Source: Cyclobacteriaceae bacterium (lineage in GTDB: Bacteria > Bacteroidota > Bacteroidia > Cytophagales > Cyclobacteriaceae). From it: DNA of 64,000 nt. A program made the translations under genes and the position numbers. Every line of letters begins with the position of its first letter. Position 1 is the first letter of the stretch. The stretch is taken from positions 124,001-188,000 of the forward strand of contig JAHBUD010000001.1 in assembly GCA_019638255.1 (NCBI GenBank). The letters are read 5' to 3'. Below, one piece after another: positions 25,154 through 33,048 of this stretch. The notes beneath the pieces were generated by a model that ran no database searches, was not told the origin of the DNA, and saw only the letters and a program-made list of their open reading frames with translations.

Positions 25154-26542
25154 TTAATGGCCGATCACACTTTGTATATCTTCAATAATCCGTTTAGCCA
25201 ACGCATCGGCCTTTTTTGCATTCTGCGATTCAGCATAAATGCGGATGATGGGCTCGGTATTGGACTTCCGCAAATGCACCCATTCCTTGCTGGCTTCAAA
25301 ATCAATTTTCGCACCATCGGCCGTATTGATTTTTTCATGCGCGTACTTCTGCTTTATGGTTTCCAGCACAGCATCAACATCAATATCGGGTGTGAGCTCG
25401 ATTTTATTCTTTGATATATGATACTCTGGATATGTCTTGCGCAACGCAGATACTTTCATGCCTGACTTGGCAAGATGGGTTAAGAACAATGCAATGCCCA
25501 TCAGCGCATCGCGGCCATAGTGCAACTCCGGAAAGATCACGCCCCCATTACCCTCACCGCCAATAATGGCTTTAGTCTCTTTCATGACATTTACCACATT
25601 TACTTCACCCACCGAAGCGGCTGTGTAGGTGCCACCGGCCTGTTCGGTTACATCGCGCAAAGCTCGTGTAGAAGACAGGTTCGATACGGTGTTACCTTTC
25701 TTACTCTTTAAAATATAATCGGCTACAGCCACCAGGGTATACTCTTCGCCAAATGGCTTTCCATCCTCTTGAATCAACGCCAGCCTGTCAACATCCGGAT
25801 CGACAACGATGCCTAAATCGCATTTATATTTTCTTACAGCTGCGCCAATGGCTTTTATGTTTTCGGGTAGCGGTTCAGGGTTGTGGGGAAATTTTCCGGT
25901 AGGCTCGCAATACAATTCAACAACCTTTTTCACACCAAGCTTCTTCAATAGTGGTGGAACCGTAAGGCCACCCGTTGAATTTACCGCATCAACGGCTACC
26001 GTTAGTTTTGCCTTTTTTATGGCTTTTATATCCACCCATTTACTTTTCAATATCAGGTCAATGTGCTTTTTGATGTATGAATCATTGCGAATATATTTGC
26101 CCAGCTTGTTTACTTCAGCAAAAGTAAAAGCTTCAGCTTCTGCAATCCGCAATACTTCTGCGCCATCGGCAGCAGAAATAAATTCTCCCTTCTCGTTCAG
26201 TAACTTCAAGGCATTCCATTGAATCGGATTATGACTGGCCGTAAGAATAATTCCTCCCCCAGCCCTTTCAAGCGGTACTGCAATTTCTACCGTTGGCGTG
26301 GTTGATAATCCCAGATCAATTACATCCAGCCCTAAACCTTGCAGTGTTGAACAAACCAGGGTGCTCACCATCTCACCCGAAATCCGTGCATCCCGCCCGA
26401 TAACTACTTTCTTTCCCCTTCGGGCGAGAATCCATGTGCCGTAGGCGGCTGCAAATTTTACAACATCAACAGGGGTAAGGTTATCACCGGGCTTACCACC
26501 AATGGTACCGCGTATGCCGGAGATGGATTTTATGAGTGACAC
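25154..26542 (-). CDS. glmM: Phosphoglucosamine mutase (phosphohexomutase family)
   Basis: The 462-residue enzyme interconverts hexosamine 6- and 1-phosphates; GlmM supplies UDP-GlcNAc for peptidoglycan and lipopolysaccharide. The four-domain alpha-D-phosphohexomutase pattern is clear. The phosphoserine is S103 in LTASHNPIQWN, the metal loop is DPDVDR at 248-253, the sugar loop is GEGNGGV, and the phosphate loop near the C terminus is RKSNTEPIIRIYAE. The start motif SGIRGTIGGKPGD is typical. In Bacteroidota this family is normally annotated GlmM, but phosphomannomutase activity cannot be excluded from sequence alone. Confidence 0.88.
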   Translation of the reverse strand: MSLIKSISGIRGTIGGKPGDNLTPVDVVKFAAAYGTWILARRGKKVVIGRDARISGEMVSTLVCSTLQGLGLDVIDLGLSTTPTVEIAVPLERAGGGIILTASHNPIQWNALKLLNEKGEFISAADGAEVLRIAEAEAFTFAEVNKLGKYIRNDSYIKKHIDLILKSKWVDIKAIKKAKLTVAVDAVNSTGGLTVPPLLKKLGVKKVVELYCEPTGKFPHNPEPLPENIKAIGAAVRKYKCDLGIVVDPDVDRLALIQEDGKPFGEEYTLVAVADYILKSKKGNTVSNLSSTRALRDVTEQAGGTYTAASVGEVNVVNVMKETKAIIGGEGNGGVIFPELHYGRDALMGIALFLTHLAKSGMKVSALRKTYPEYHISKNKIELTPDIDVDAVLETIKQKYAHEKINTADGAKIDFEASKEWVHLRKSNTEPIIRIYAESQNAKKADALAKRIIEDIQSVIGH

Positions 26543-26567
26543 AGCTTAAGATTAATTATAAGGATTT

Positions 26568-26575
26568 CAAAGATA
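26568..26575 (-). promoter_or_regulatory. Candidate -7 element for glmM
   Basis: The minus strand reads TATCTTTG, matching TAnnTTTG, with a leader of about 25 bases to the glmM ATG. The -33 element is not recognisable. Confidence 0.35.
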
Positions 26576-26603
26576 GAGAATTCAAAATCACAGGCAGGAA
26601 ATG

Positions 26604-26840
26604 TCAAGCCTTCTTCACTTCAGCGAATGCCTCGGTATGCGCCTTAGGGTCACCGCAAGCCTGATCGGCTGCCGTAAGTGTTTTTCCGCAAAAACCGCAG
26701 GTCTCTCCTTCTTTATTAAGAAAAGGGCTTTGCGAAGCGCAGGTGCCCTTAAACTCACCATTTTTCAAAAAAATCAACCGCACCGACATCAGGATGAAAA
26801 AAAGTGCCAACACTCCGATCGTAAGAAAAAGAACCGCCAT
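26604..26840 (-). CDS. Small membrane protein with Cys-rich C-terminal segment
   Basis: A 78-residue protein. One N-terminal membrane helix (about 2-24) is followed by a soluble part with cysteines in the order GTCASQSP, ETCGFCGKTL and QACGDPKAH. The CxxC plus two further Cys could bind a metal or form disulfides. Similar small proteins occur widely in Bacteroidota without assigned function. It lies 61 bases upstream of glmM on the same strand. A TAACTTTG candidate -7 box is at 26883-26890 on the minus strand. Existence as a gene is supported by the clear start, composition and conserved-looking Cys pattern. Confidence 0.65.
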   Translation of the reverse strand: MAVLFLTIGVLALFFILMSVRLIFLKNGEFKGTCASQSPFLNKEGETCGFCGKTLTAADQACGDPKAHTEAFAEVKKA

Positions 26841-26938
26841 ACCTGGATTAAAGATTTACAACTTCTGATTAATAACTTGCAGCAAAGTTACTGATCAACC
26901 TCCTATTAACAGCCACAAAAACCAATTAGTTCTTTCGT

Positions 26939-27751
26939 ATGAAAAAACCGCTTTCAGCACCCGATCCTACGCGCGAAGCCAAACTTAAAGCTTTCGACCG
27001 ACTGCTCACCATTATGAACGAGTTGCGTGAAAATTGTCCGTGGGATAAAAAACAAACCCTGGAAAGCCTGCGCCACTTAACCATTGAAGAAACGTATGAG
27101 CTTTCTGATTCCATTTTGGATGGCAACCTGATGGAAATAAAAAAGGAGTTGGGCGACCTGATGCTACACAATGTTTTTTATGCGCGCATCGCTTCAGAAC
27201 AAGGCGCGTTTGATATTGCCGATGTAATGAATGCCATCTGCGACAAATTGATTGAGCGACATCCGCATGTTTATGGTGATGTGGTGGCCAATGATGAACA
27301 AACCGTAAAAGAGAATTGGGAAAAAATAAAACTGAAAACGGGCAACAAATCGGTGCTGGAAGGTGTGCCGAAATCATTGCCCGCCATGGTGAAAGCGATC
27401 CGCATACAAGATAAGGCCCGGGGGGTTGGTTTTGACTGGGAAAAGAAGGAACAGGTTTGGGAAAAAGTTGAAGAAGAGATGCGCGAATTCAAACACGAAT
27501 TCAATGCACTTGATGCTGAAAAAATTGACAAAGGAAAAGCTACTGCTGAATTTGGTGATCTTTTATTTTCGCTGGTGAATTATGCCCGGTTCATTAATAT
27601 CGATCCGGAAGAAGCACTGGAGCGTACGAATAAAAAATTCATTAAACGCTTTCAGTTTTTAGAAACCGAGTCGGCTAAGGATGGTAAAGCACTTGGCGAG
27701 ATGACGCTGGAGGAAATGGATGTTTATTGGGAACGGGCTAAATCAATTTAA
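26939..27751 (+). CDS. mazG: Nucleoside triphosphate pyrophosphohydrolase MazG
   Basis: The 270-residue, all-alpha NTP pyrophosphatase has two MazG repeats. The first begins RLLTIMNELRENCPWDKKQT and carries the metal-binding IEETYELSDSI and KKELGDLMLHNVFYA. The second includes WEKVEEEMREFKHEF and EFGDLLFSLVNYAR. The enzyme clears non-canonical or excess NTPs in the cytoplasm. It is the full-length double-domain form, like E. coli MazG (263 residues), and not the single-domain phage form. The SdpI gene follows after 12 bases. Confidence 0.94.
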   Translation: MKKPLSAPDPTREAKLKAFDRLLTIMNELRENCPWDKKQTLESLRHLTIEETYELSDSILDGNLMEIKKELGDLMLHNVFYARIASEQGAFDIADVMNAICDKLIERHPHVYGDVVANDEQTVKENWEKIKLKTGNKSVLEGVPKSLPAMVKAIRIQDKARGVGFDWEKKEQVWEKVEEEMREFKHEFNALDAEKIDKGKATAEFGDLLFSLVNYARFINIDPEEALERTNKKFIKRFQFLETESAKDGKALGEMTLEEMDVYWERAKSI

Positions 27752-27763
27752 ATACTTTCAACA

Positions 27764-28096
27764 ATGAAGTTGGTCTATATCCATCTTATGCTGGGGCCGT
27801 TGATGGTCGTACTGTCCTATATTTTCATGCGTTTCCCACCAAAGAAAATAAATCACATTTACGGTTACCGAACGCCACGCTCCATGCGTAGTCAGGAAGC
27901 ATGGGTTTGTGCCAATCTCTATTGTCCGCAAGCTTTTCTTATCGTTTCTGGACTTACTTGTATTGTTCAACTGGTAACCTATTCGTTTATGCCCTCTGCC
28001 CACGCTATAATGTGGTCATCTGGATTTTTAGTTGTGGGCCTGGTGGCAGTGATTCCGCTCACCGAGATGCATCTGAAAAAAAACGGCTTTAACTAA
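27764..28096 (+). CDS. SdpI family membrane protein
   Basis: A 110-residue protein with three hydrophobic segments (about 5-22, 47-71 and 78-98). The family signature NHIYGYRTPRSMRSQEAW is followed by the Cys-containing second helix. SdpI of Bacillus gives immunity to the SdpC toxin, but in Bacteroidota this small form is common without any toxin gene, so immunity should not be assumed. It is probably co-transcribed with mazG and ends seven bases from the convergent antiporter gene. Confidence 0.78.
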   Translation: MKLVYIHLMLGPLMVVLSYIFMRFPPKKINHIYGYRTPRSMRSQEAWVCANLYCPQAFLIVSGLTCIVQLVTYSFMPSAHAIMWSSGFLVVGLVAVIPLTEMHLKKNGFN

Positions 28097-28103
28097 AGGA
28101 GGT

Positions 28104-29345
28104 TCACGTTTTCCATTTTCGACTCAGGCTCCATTTCATCAATGGTCCACTGGTCATGCTGGTGACTAACGCCATAATAACCAACGAAACAAAAACTGTC
28201 TCGTTAATCAACCCGGCCTCCAGCGCAATTAGGCCAAGAATAATTTCCATAGCGCCACGGGCATTCATGCCAAATCCAACGGCCATTGATTCCTTCCAAT
28301 TGAATCCGCCCAAGCGTGCACCAAAACCACTGCCGATAATTTTACCGGCAAAGGCAATGAAAAGAATCGCCAGGGTTAGCCACAAATCGAAGTTGGCAAT
28401 AAAATTTACCTTAAGTCCGATGGACACAAAAAACAAGGGCGCAAAAATATTATTGATAAACTGATGGATGATTTCCTTTGCCCGCTCGCTCATGTGCTGT
28501 GAATCGCCAAGCGCCACGCCCAAAATAAATGCTCCGAAAATGGCGTGTATGCCGATGTACTCCGTAAACGCAGCAGCCATAAAACACATGGCTAAAGAAA
28601 TGGATAAAAGGCCACCGGGCCAGGCGAGTTTTTTATTAATCCATGGAAGGATACGGTTGATAACACCTCTGCCAAGTGTAAGCATAATCAAGGTAAATCC
28701 CAGGGTGAGAATTATGGTATTGGTTAACGACATATTCTGATGTCCTTTTCCTATCATGCCCAACACCATTGAAAAAATCAGCCATCCTATTAAGTCGTTA
28801 ATCATAGCCGATGACACCACCAACATACTCATTCTCGATTTGAAAATGTTGAGGTCCATGAGTATGCGTACAATCACCGGCAAGGCAGTTATCGCCATGG
28901 ATGTTCCCATAAACAAAGCGAAAGCCAGGCGTTTTCCATCATCAGCATATCCGAAGAAGTCGGGGAAAAGAAATGGAAGCGCAAACCCTAATGCAAAAGG
29001 AACCACCAACCCCAATGTGCTGGTCAGTACTGCTTGTCGACCTTGTTGCCAAACTACATGTAAATCCACTTCAAGTCCGGCTATAAACAACAACATCACT
29101 ACAGCTACCTGAACAAATCCATCGAGCACCAACGAAGACGGCCCTTCCGGAAATATGAGTTGAAATGTGTCGGGAGAGATTAGTCCCAACACAGTAGGAC
29201 CCAGCAGAAGGCCAGCTATAATCTCACCCACTACTGCCGGTTGTTTTAGTTTTCGGGCTACCTCGGCAAGCATTCTGCCGGCAAACAGCATAATGGCCAA
29301 CTGAATAAGCAGGCCCATTAACTCTTGTTGCCCCATCTTAAGCAT
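28104..29345 (-). CDS. Kef-type cation:proton antiporter
   Basis: An integral membrane protein of about 413 residues with a CPA2-type Na+/H+ exchanger domain of about 12 helices. Recognisable segments are AGLLLGPTVLGLISPDTF near the N terminus, LLFIAGLEVDL, GTSMAITALPVIVRILMDL, GAFILGVALGDS, and FGMNARGAMEIILGLIALEAG near the C terminus. No RCK/TrkA domain is attached. The open frame extends to 29381, but ATG at 29345 (MLKMGQQE) overlaps the upstream stress-protein stop in an ATGCTTAA arrangement and is the better start; ATG at 29336 is an alternative. The overlap suggests that the upstream USP gene and this gene are translationally coupled. Confidence 0.88.
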   Translation of the reverse strand: MLKMGQQELMGLLIQLAIMLFAGRMLAEVARKLKQPAVVGEIIAGLLLGPTVLGLISPDTFQLIFPEGPSSLVLDGFVQVAVVMLLFIAGLEVDLHVVWQQGRQAVLTSTLGLVVPFALGFALPFLFPDFFGYADDGKRLAFALFMGTSMAITALPVIVRILMDLNIFKSRMSMLVVSSAMINDLIGWLIFSMVLGMIGKGHQNMSLTNTIILTLGFTLIMLTLGRGVINRILPWINKKLAWPGGLLSISLAMCFMAAAFTEYIGIHAIFGAFILGVALGDSQHMSERAKEIIHQFINNIFAPLFFVSIGLKVNFIANFDLWLTLAILFIAFAGKIIGSGFGARLGGFNWKESMAVGFGMNARGAMEIILGLIALEAGLINETVFVSLVIMALVTSMTSGPLMKWSLSRKWKT

Positions 29346-30204
29346 GGTCCTCCTCCTTTCCGGAAGAACCTGCATGAACAATCAGCAGGTTACAAGGTAA
29401 ATCAGCAAAAATGTATTCGAGGTCGTGCGGAAAAATCCTGTCGAGTAATTTCAGTCTTCGGGGCGGGGCAGGAACAACCAATAAATCCGCCTGCTTGCGT
29501 TTTGCAAATTGTGCTGTTTCAAATCCCGATTTACCGGCCAGTATCTTAATGTTGATTTTTAAATCATCATGATTGATTTTACTCAACAGTTGTTGAACGG
29601 TATCAATCTCAGTTTCCACCAAAGTATTTTTCAACTTGGAATATTCTTCCTCCGTTGCCTGATCGGCCGAAGACATCGAAAGGCCGAAGAGCTTAACCTC
29701 GCGTGCAACGTGAAGCCATTTTGATTTTTCACGCATAGCCAGGTTGCAAGCGACTGTGAGTGTATTGTGTATGGTGCGGTGATCATCCGCGCTAACCACT
29801 ATTTGGTCAAACGGTTTGGGGCTAATGCTTGGGTGAATTAACATTAGTACCGAGCAATTTGCCTTTCTTAAAATTCTGCGTGCTATTGAGCCAACATAAT
29901 GCTGCACCAGGCCTTCTTGCTGAAGCGCTCCGGCAACCAGTAAATCAATATTCTCTTCCCGGCAAGCGTCAAGAATTTCTTCGCTGGGGTTTCCTTGCCG
30001 CCAACAGATCGTTACCTGATTAAGGTTTAGCCTGTGCTTCTCTAAAAGCTTTCCCAAAATCTGTTCCTCCTTTTCGGCATGCTTACCTACATGAATGAGT
30101 ACCAATTCGGCACCGAATAAATTTTTAAGGCGGATGGTTTCCGCCAGCATGGCCTCAGCCCGGGGAGAAAAGGCAATCGCAAAACCTATTTTTTTGAACA
30201 GCAT
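29338..30204 (-). CDS. Universal stress protein, two-domain
   Basis: The 288-residue protein has two UspA-like domains: about 1-140, starting FKKIGFAIAFSPRAEAML, and about 145-280. The first has VAGALQQEGLVQHYVGSIARRIL and the NCSVLMLIHP end typical of nucleotide-binding USPs. The second retains ILAGKSGFETAQFAKRKQ and NLLIVHAG but has less obvious ATP-loop glycines. Tandem USPs beside Kef-type antiporters are thought to act as cytoplasmic regulators of the transporter, and the overlapping ATGCTTAA junction supports such a pairing here. A 77-base gap separates it from the divergent histidine kinase gene. Confidence 0.82.
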   Translation of the reverse strand: MLFKKIGFAIAFSPRAEAMLAETIRLKNLFGAELVLIHVGKHAEKEEQILGKLLEKHRLNLNQVTICWRQGNPSEEILDACREENIDLLVAGALQQEGLVQHYVGSIARRILRKANCSVLMLIHPSISPKPFDQIVVSADDHRTIHNTLTVACNLAMREKSKWLHVAREVKLFGLSMSSADQATEEEYSKLKNTLVETEIDTVQQLLSKINHDDLKINIKILAGKSGFETAQFAKRKQADLLVVPAPPRRLKLLDRIFPHDLEYIFADLPCNLLIVHAGSSGKEEDHA

Positions 30205-30281
30205 AGTTAATGAGCCAATAAGTTATCTATTTTTATTGAAATGAAATTCCATTTTATGGATCTCATGAGTGAAACAACTCT

Positions 30282-31577
30282 ATGCGGACTGGATTTTTTC
30301 GGCAGTTAATTATAGGGAAAGAGGTTATTCCGTCCCGTAAGCTTTACAAGCAAGCCATGCTTCGCGGAGCGATGGCGCTGATATTGGTTTCAGTGGGGGT
30401 ATTGTACATCATCATTGACATTGTATACGAAATCTATCGAAACATTCCCATGTATTCGGCTATAGCAATAGTAGGCTTAACAACACTATTGCTCAATCGT
30501 TCAAAGCGCTATCGAATAGCAACGTTCACTATAATTCTTTCCTCCAATCTGCTGATTTATCTCAATGCATCATCCGAACCTCCGGACAGTGGCGTTTATG
30601 TCTTTTTCCTGCCCATAGCACTTGCTGCCATGGCGTTATTTACCTATTCCGATTGGTACTATGGACTGGCTTGCATCCTGGTAAGTATGACGCTCTTTTT
30701 ATTATCCTATTTATCCGATTTTTCTATACTTCCCAAAGTTGAATTTTCGGGTGCAATCGATGAGCTTTACTTAATCATTAACTTCTCGGTGGCCTTAACG
30801 GTATCTGTGCTTATCGTGTACTTCCTCATCAATCTTAATCATCATTCCGAAAAAACATTGCTGGAAAATGAGAGCCGCCTGTTACACACTGCAGAAGAAC
30901 TAAAGCAAAGCAATGCCGAACTCGACCGGTTTGTTTACAGTGTTTCCCACGATTTACGTGCACCACTCAGCTCGGTAGTCGGGCTTATCGGATTAACTGA
31001 AATGGCTAATAGTCCGGAGGAAATAAAAACTTATCTAAGCATGATGCGAAACCGCATTGATGCGCTTGAAAAGTTTATTCGCGACATCATCGATTATTCG
31101 CGCAATGCACGACTGGAAACAGCTAACGAAGTAATTTACATGCAGGAACTGATTCAGGAAGTAATGGACAGCTTGCGCTTTGCCGATGAAGTTTCATCTG
31201 TTAAAATAAAAACCGATATCCCGGATGGTTTACAAATCAAGTCTGATAGAGTAAGGCTAAGGGTAATTCTCAATAACCTGATTGCCAATGCGCTGAAGTA
31301 TCACGATCGGCATAAGCCGGAACGCTATGTAAGCGTAGCGGTACAACAGTTAAGTAATCAGTATCAAATAACCGTTGAGGATAACGGCATTGGCATAACC
31401 ACCAATCACTTACCCCGTGTATTTGATATGTTTTACCGGGGCTCCGAAAATTCAAAAGGGTCGGGCTTGGGCTTGTATATTGCCCGCGAAACCATCAAAA
31501 AAATGAATGGAACTATTTCCATTGAATCTGAGCTTGGTAAAGGAACACTTTTCCGGATCAATTTACCGGTTAACTAA
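30282..31577 (+). CDS. Membrane sensor histidine kinase (paralogue 1)
   Basis: The 431-residue protein has an N-terminal membrane domain of about six hydrophobic segments (residues about 28-185), with the shared signature FSILPKVEFSGAIDELYLI. A short coiled coil follows. The dimerisation/phosphoacceptor box is DRFVYSVSHDLRAPLSS with H223, and the HATPase domain has NNLIANALKYH, VEDNGIGI, FYRGSENSKGSGLGLYI. No HAMP or PAS domain is visible and no response regulator gene is adjacent, so it is an orphan kinase. The neighbouring downstream gene is a close paralogue in the same orientation, giving a tandem duplication. Confidence 0.9.
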   Translation: MRTGFFRQLIIGKEVIPSRKLYKQAMLRGAMALILVSVGVLYIIIDIVYEIYRNIPMYSAIAIVGLTTLLLNRSKRYRIATFTIILSSNLLIYLNASSEPPDSGVYVFFLPIALAAMALFTYSDWYYGLACILVSMTLFLLSYLSDFSILPKVEFSGAIDELYLIINFSVALTVSVLIVYFLINLNHHSEKTLLENESRLLHTAEELKQSNAELDRFVYSVSHDLRAPLSSVVGLIGLTEMANSPEEIKTYLSMMRNRIDALEKFIRDIIDYSRNARLETANEVIYMQELIQEVMDSLRFADEVSSVKIKTDIPDGLQIKSDRVRLRVILNNLIANALKYHDRHKPERYVSVAVQQLSNQYQITVEDNGIGITTNHLPRVFDMFYRGSENSKGSGLGLYIARETIKKMNGTISIESELGKGTLFRINLPVN

Positions 31578-31700
31578 CCCTTTAACCCTTCAATAAATCG
31601 AAATTTCCACTTATCACAATAGAAATTCCAAAATCTCATTAAAATCTTGCATCTATAATTTCCAATTCAATTCGGATAAATAGCCTCCTTCAACAAGCAA

Positions 31701-31708
31701 TACTTTTG
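31701..31708 (+). promoter_or_regulatory. Candidate -7 element for histidine kinase 2
   Basis: TACTTTTG matches TAnnTTTG and lies 20 bases before the ATG at 31729. It overlaps an alternative upstream GTG codon at 31708, arguing that translation starts at the ATG. Confidence 0.4.
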
Positions 31709-31728
31709 TGGGTCGAAATACAGTTGGA

Positions 31729-33006
31729 ATGAAAAGGTTTATTCGGGATTTAATCATTGGAAAGAATAACTACATAGAGTCCTGGACGGAATACCGACAG
31801 GTTATTCTTTCGGGGCAGTTTGCGTGGTTGGCCATTCTGGTCTGCCTGATGTACGCTGTACTGGATTTTAGCTGGAGTGTTCTTCCCTCAACGCTGGTAT
31901 ATGCCCTTTGCATTCTTATGCTTTCCGTGGCCTTGGTTATGCTTCGAAAAGGCAAGCATTGCACAGCCCATTCCATCATATTTATAACGTTGAATGTTGT
32001 TGTTTACCTCTTTGCTTCAAGCGAATCTCCCAACACCGGTGCATTTATTCTGTTTATACCCGTTGCGTTGGGTGCTTTTGCCGTCTTCAACTACAAGCAA
32101 CGGGTTATTGCCGTAAACCTGGCTTGCTTTACCTATACTTTGTTTGTACTGGCATACTTTGCAGACTTTTCTATTTTACCGAGGCGATTATACAATGAGC
32201 ATCAACTCATGGCCAACTTTATGATAAACTTCGCTGTAGCGTTGCCAACATCTATTCTGGCGCTATACCTGCTCATCAGCTTAAACCATCATAATGGGCG
32301 CGAGTTAGTGAACAGCAATCGCATGCTCAAAAAACTTAATGAAGAACTCGACCGGTTTGTTTACAGTACCTCGCATGATTTGCGCGCTCCATTATCCTCC
32401 ATTGCCGGCCTTATCAACCTTGCCAAAAATAACCCTAAGCCCGATGAGGTAAACCGTTACCTGAATATGATGGGGCAACGGGTTAGCGCGCTGGATAAAT
32501 TCATTAAGGATATTACAGACTATTCAAGGAATAACCGGCTGGAGATAACCAAAGACCGAGTAAACGTTTACGAACTGGCTCAGAACATTTGGGAATCGCT
32601 GATGTATTGTGCTGAAGCTCAGTCCATCAATTTTATCAATGAAATACCACAGGATCTGATCATCGAAAATGACAGCAAAAGGCTTCACATTGTATTGGCT
32701 AACCTGATATCAAATGCTATCCGCTATCATGACAACCGTAAGGAAAACAAATACATCCGGGTGTTTCACCATGACATCGGATCATCCTTTTCCCTACATA
32801 TTGAAGACAACGGCCAGGGTATAGCCCCTGAAATTCAAAAGAAAGTGTTCGACATGTTTTACCGTGGAAATGAAACTTCGCAAGGCTCGGGGCTGGGCTT
32901 ATACATTGTAAAAGAAACCATCAATAAGCTGGCGGGTACAGTTCACCTCTACTCGCAACCACGCAAAGGCAGTACTTTTATTATTACGTTGCCTTTGGCC
33001 AGCTAA
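31729..33006 (+). CDS. Membrane sensor histidine kinase (paralogue 2)
   Basis: A 425-residue paralogue of the preceding kinase with the same domain order. Shared details include the opening FIRDLIIGK (FFRQLIIGK in the first copy), the phrase ADFSILPRRLYNEHQ, the box DRFVYSTSHDLRAPLSS with H216, and FYRGNETSQGSGLGLYI. The open frame can be read from a GTG at 31708, but the alignment with its paralogue and the -7 box there favour ATG 31729. The N-terminal membrane half is more divergent than the kinase half, which would fit different signals. It is separated from the first copy by about 150 bases and probably has its own promoter. Confidence 0.9.
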   Translation: MKRFIRDLIIGKNNYIESWTEYRQVILSGQFAWLAILVCLMYAVLDFSWSVLPSTLVYALCILMLSVALVMLRKGKHCTAHSIIFITLNVVVYLFASSESPNTGAFILFIPVALGAFAVFNYKQRVIAVNLACFTYTLFVLAYFADFSILPRRLYNEHQLMANFMINFAVALPTSILALYLLISLNHHNGRELVNSNRMLKKLNEELDRFVYSTSHDLRAPLSSIAGLINLAKNNPKPDEVNRYLNMMGQRVSALDKFIKDITDYSRNNRLEITKDRVNVYELAQNIWESLMYCAEAQSINFINEIPQDLIIENDSKRLHIVLANLISNAIRYHDNRKENKYIRVFHHDIGSSFSLHIEDNGQGIAPEIQKKVFDMFYRGNETSQGSGLGLYIVKETINKLAGTVHLYSQPRKGSTFIITLPLAS

Positions 33007-33034
33007 GCCAACCTTTTAATCATTCAGTAAGTCT

Positions 33035-33042
33035 TATATTTG
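33035..33042 (+). promoter_or_regulatory. Candidate -7 element immediately before glyS
   Basis: TATATTTG matches TAnnTTTG and ends six bases before the ATG at 33049. Transcription from it would give a leaderless or nearly leaderless mRNA. No strong -33 TTTG is visible. Confidence 0.4.
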
Positions 33043-33048
33043 CGCCTT

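Noticed and set aside
27764-28096. SdpI as part of a toxin-immunity system
   Set aside because: No SdpC-like toxin or adjacent export genes; the small form is common without toxin.
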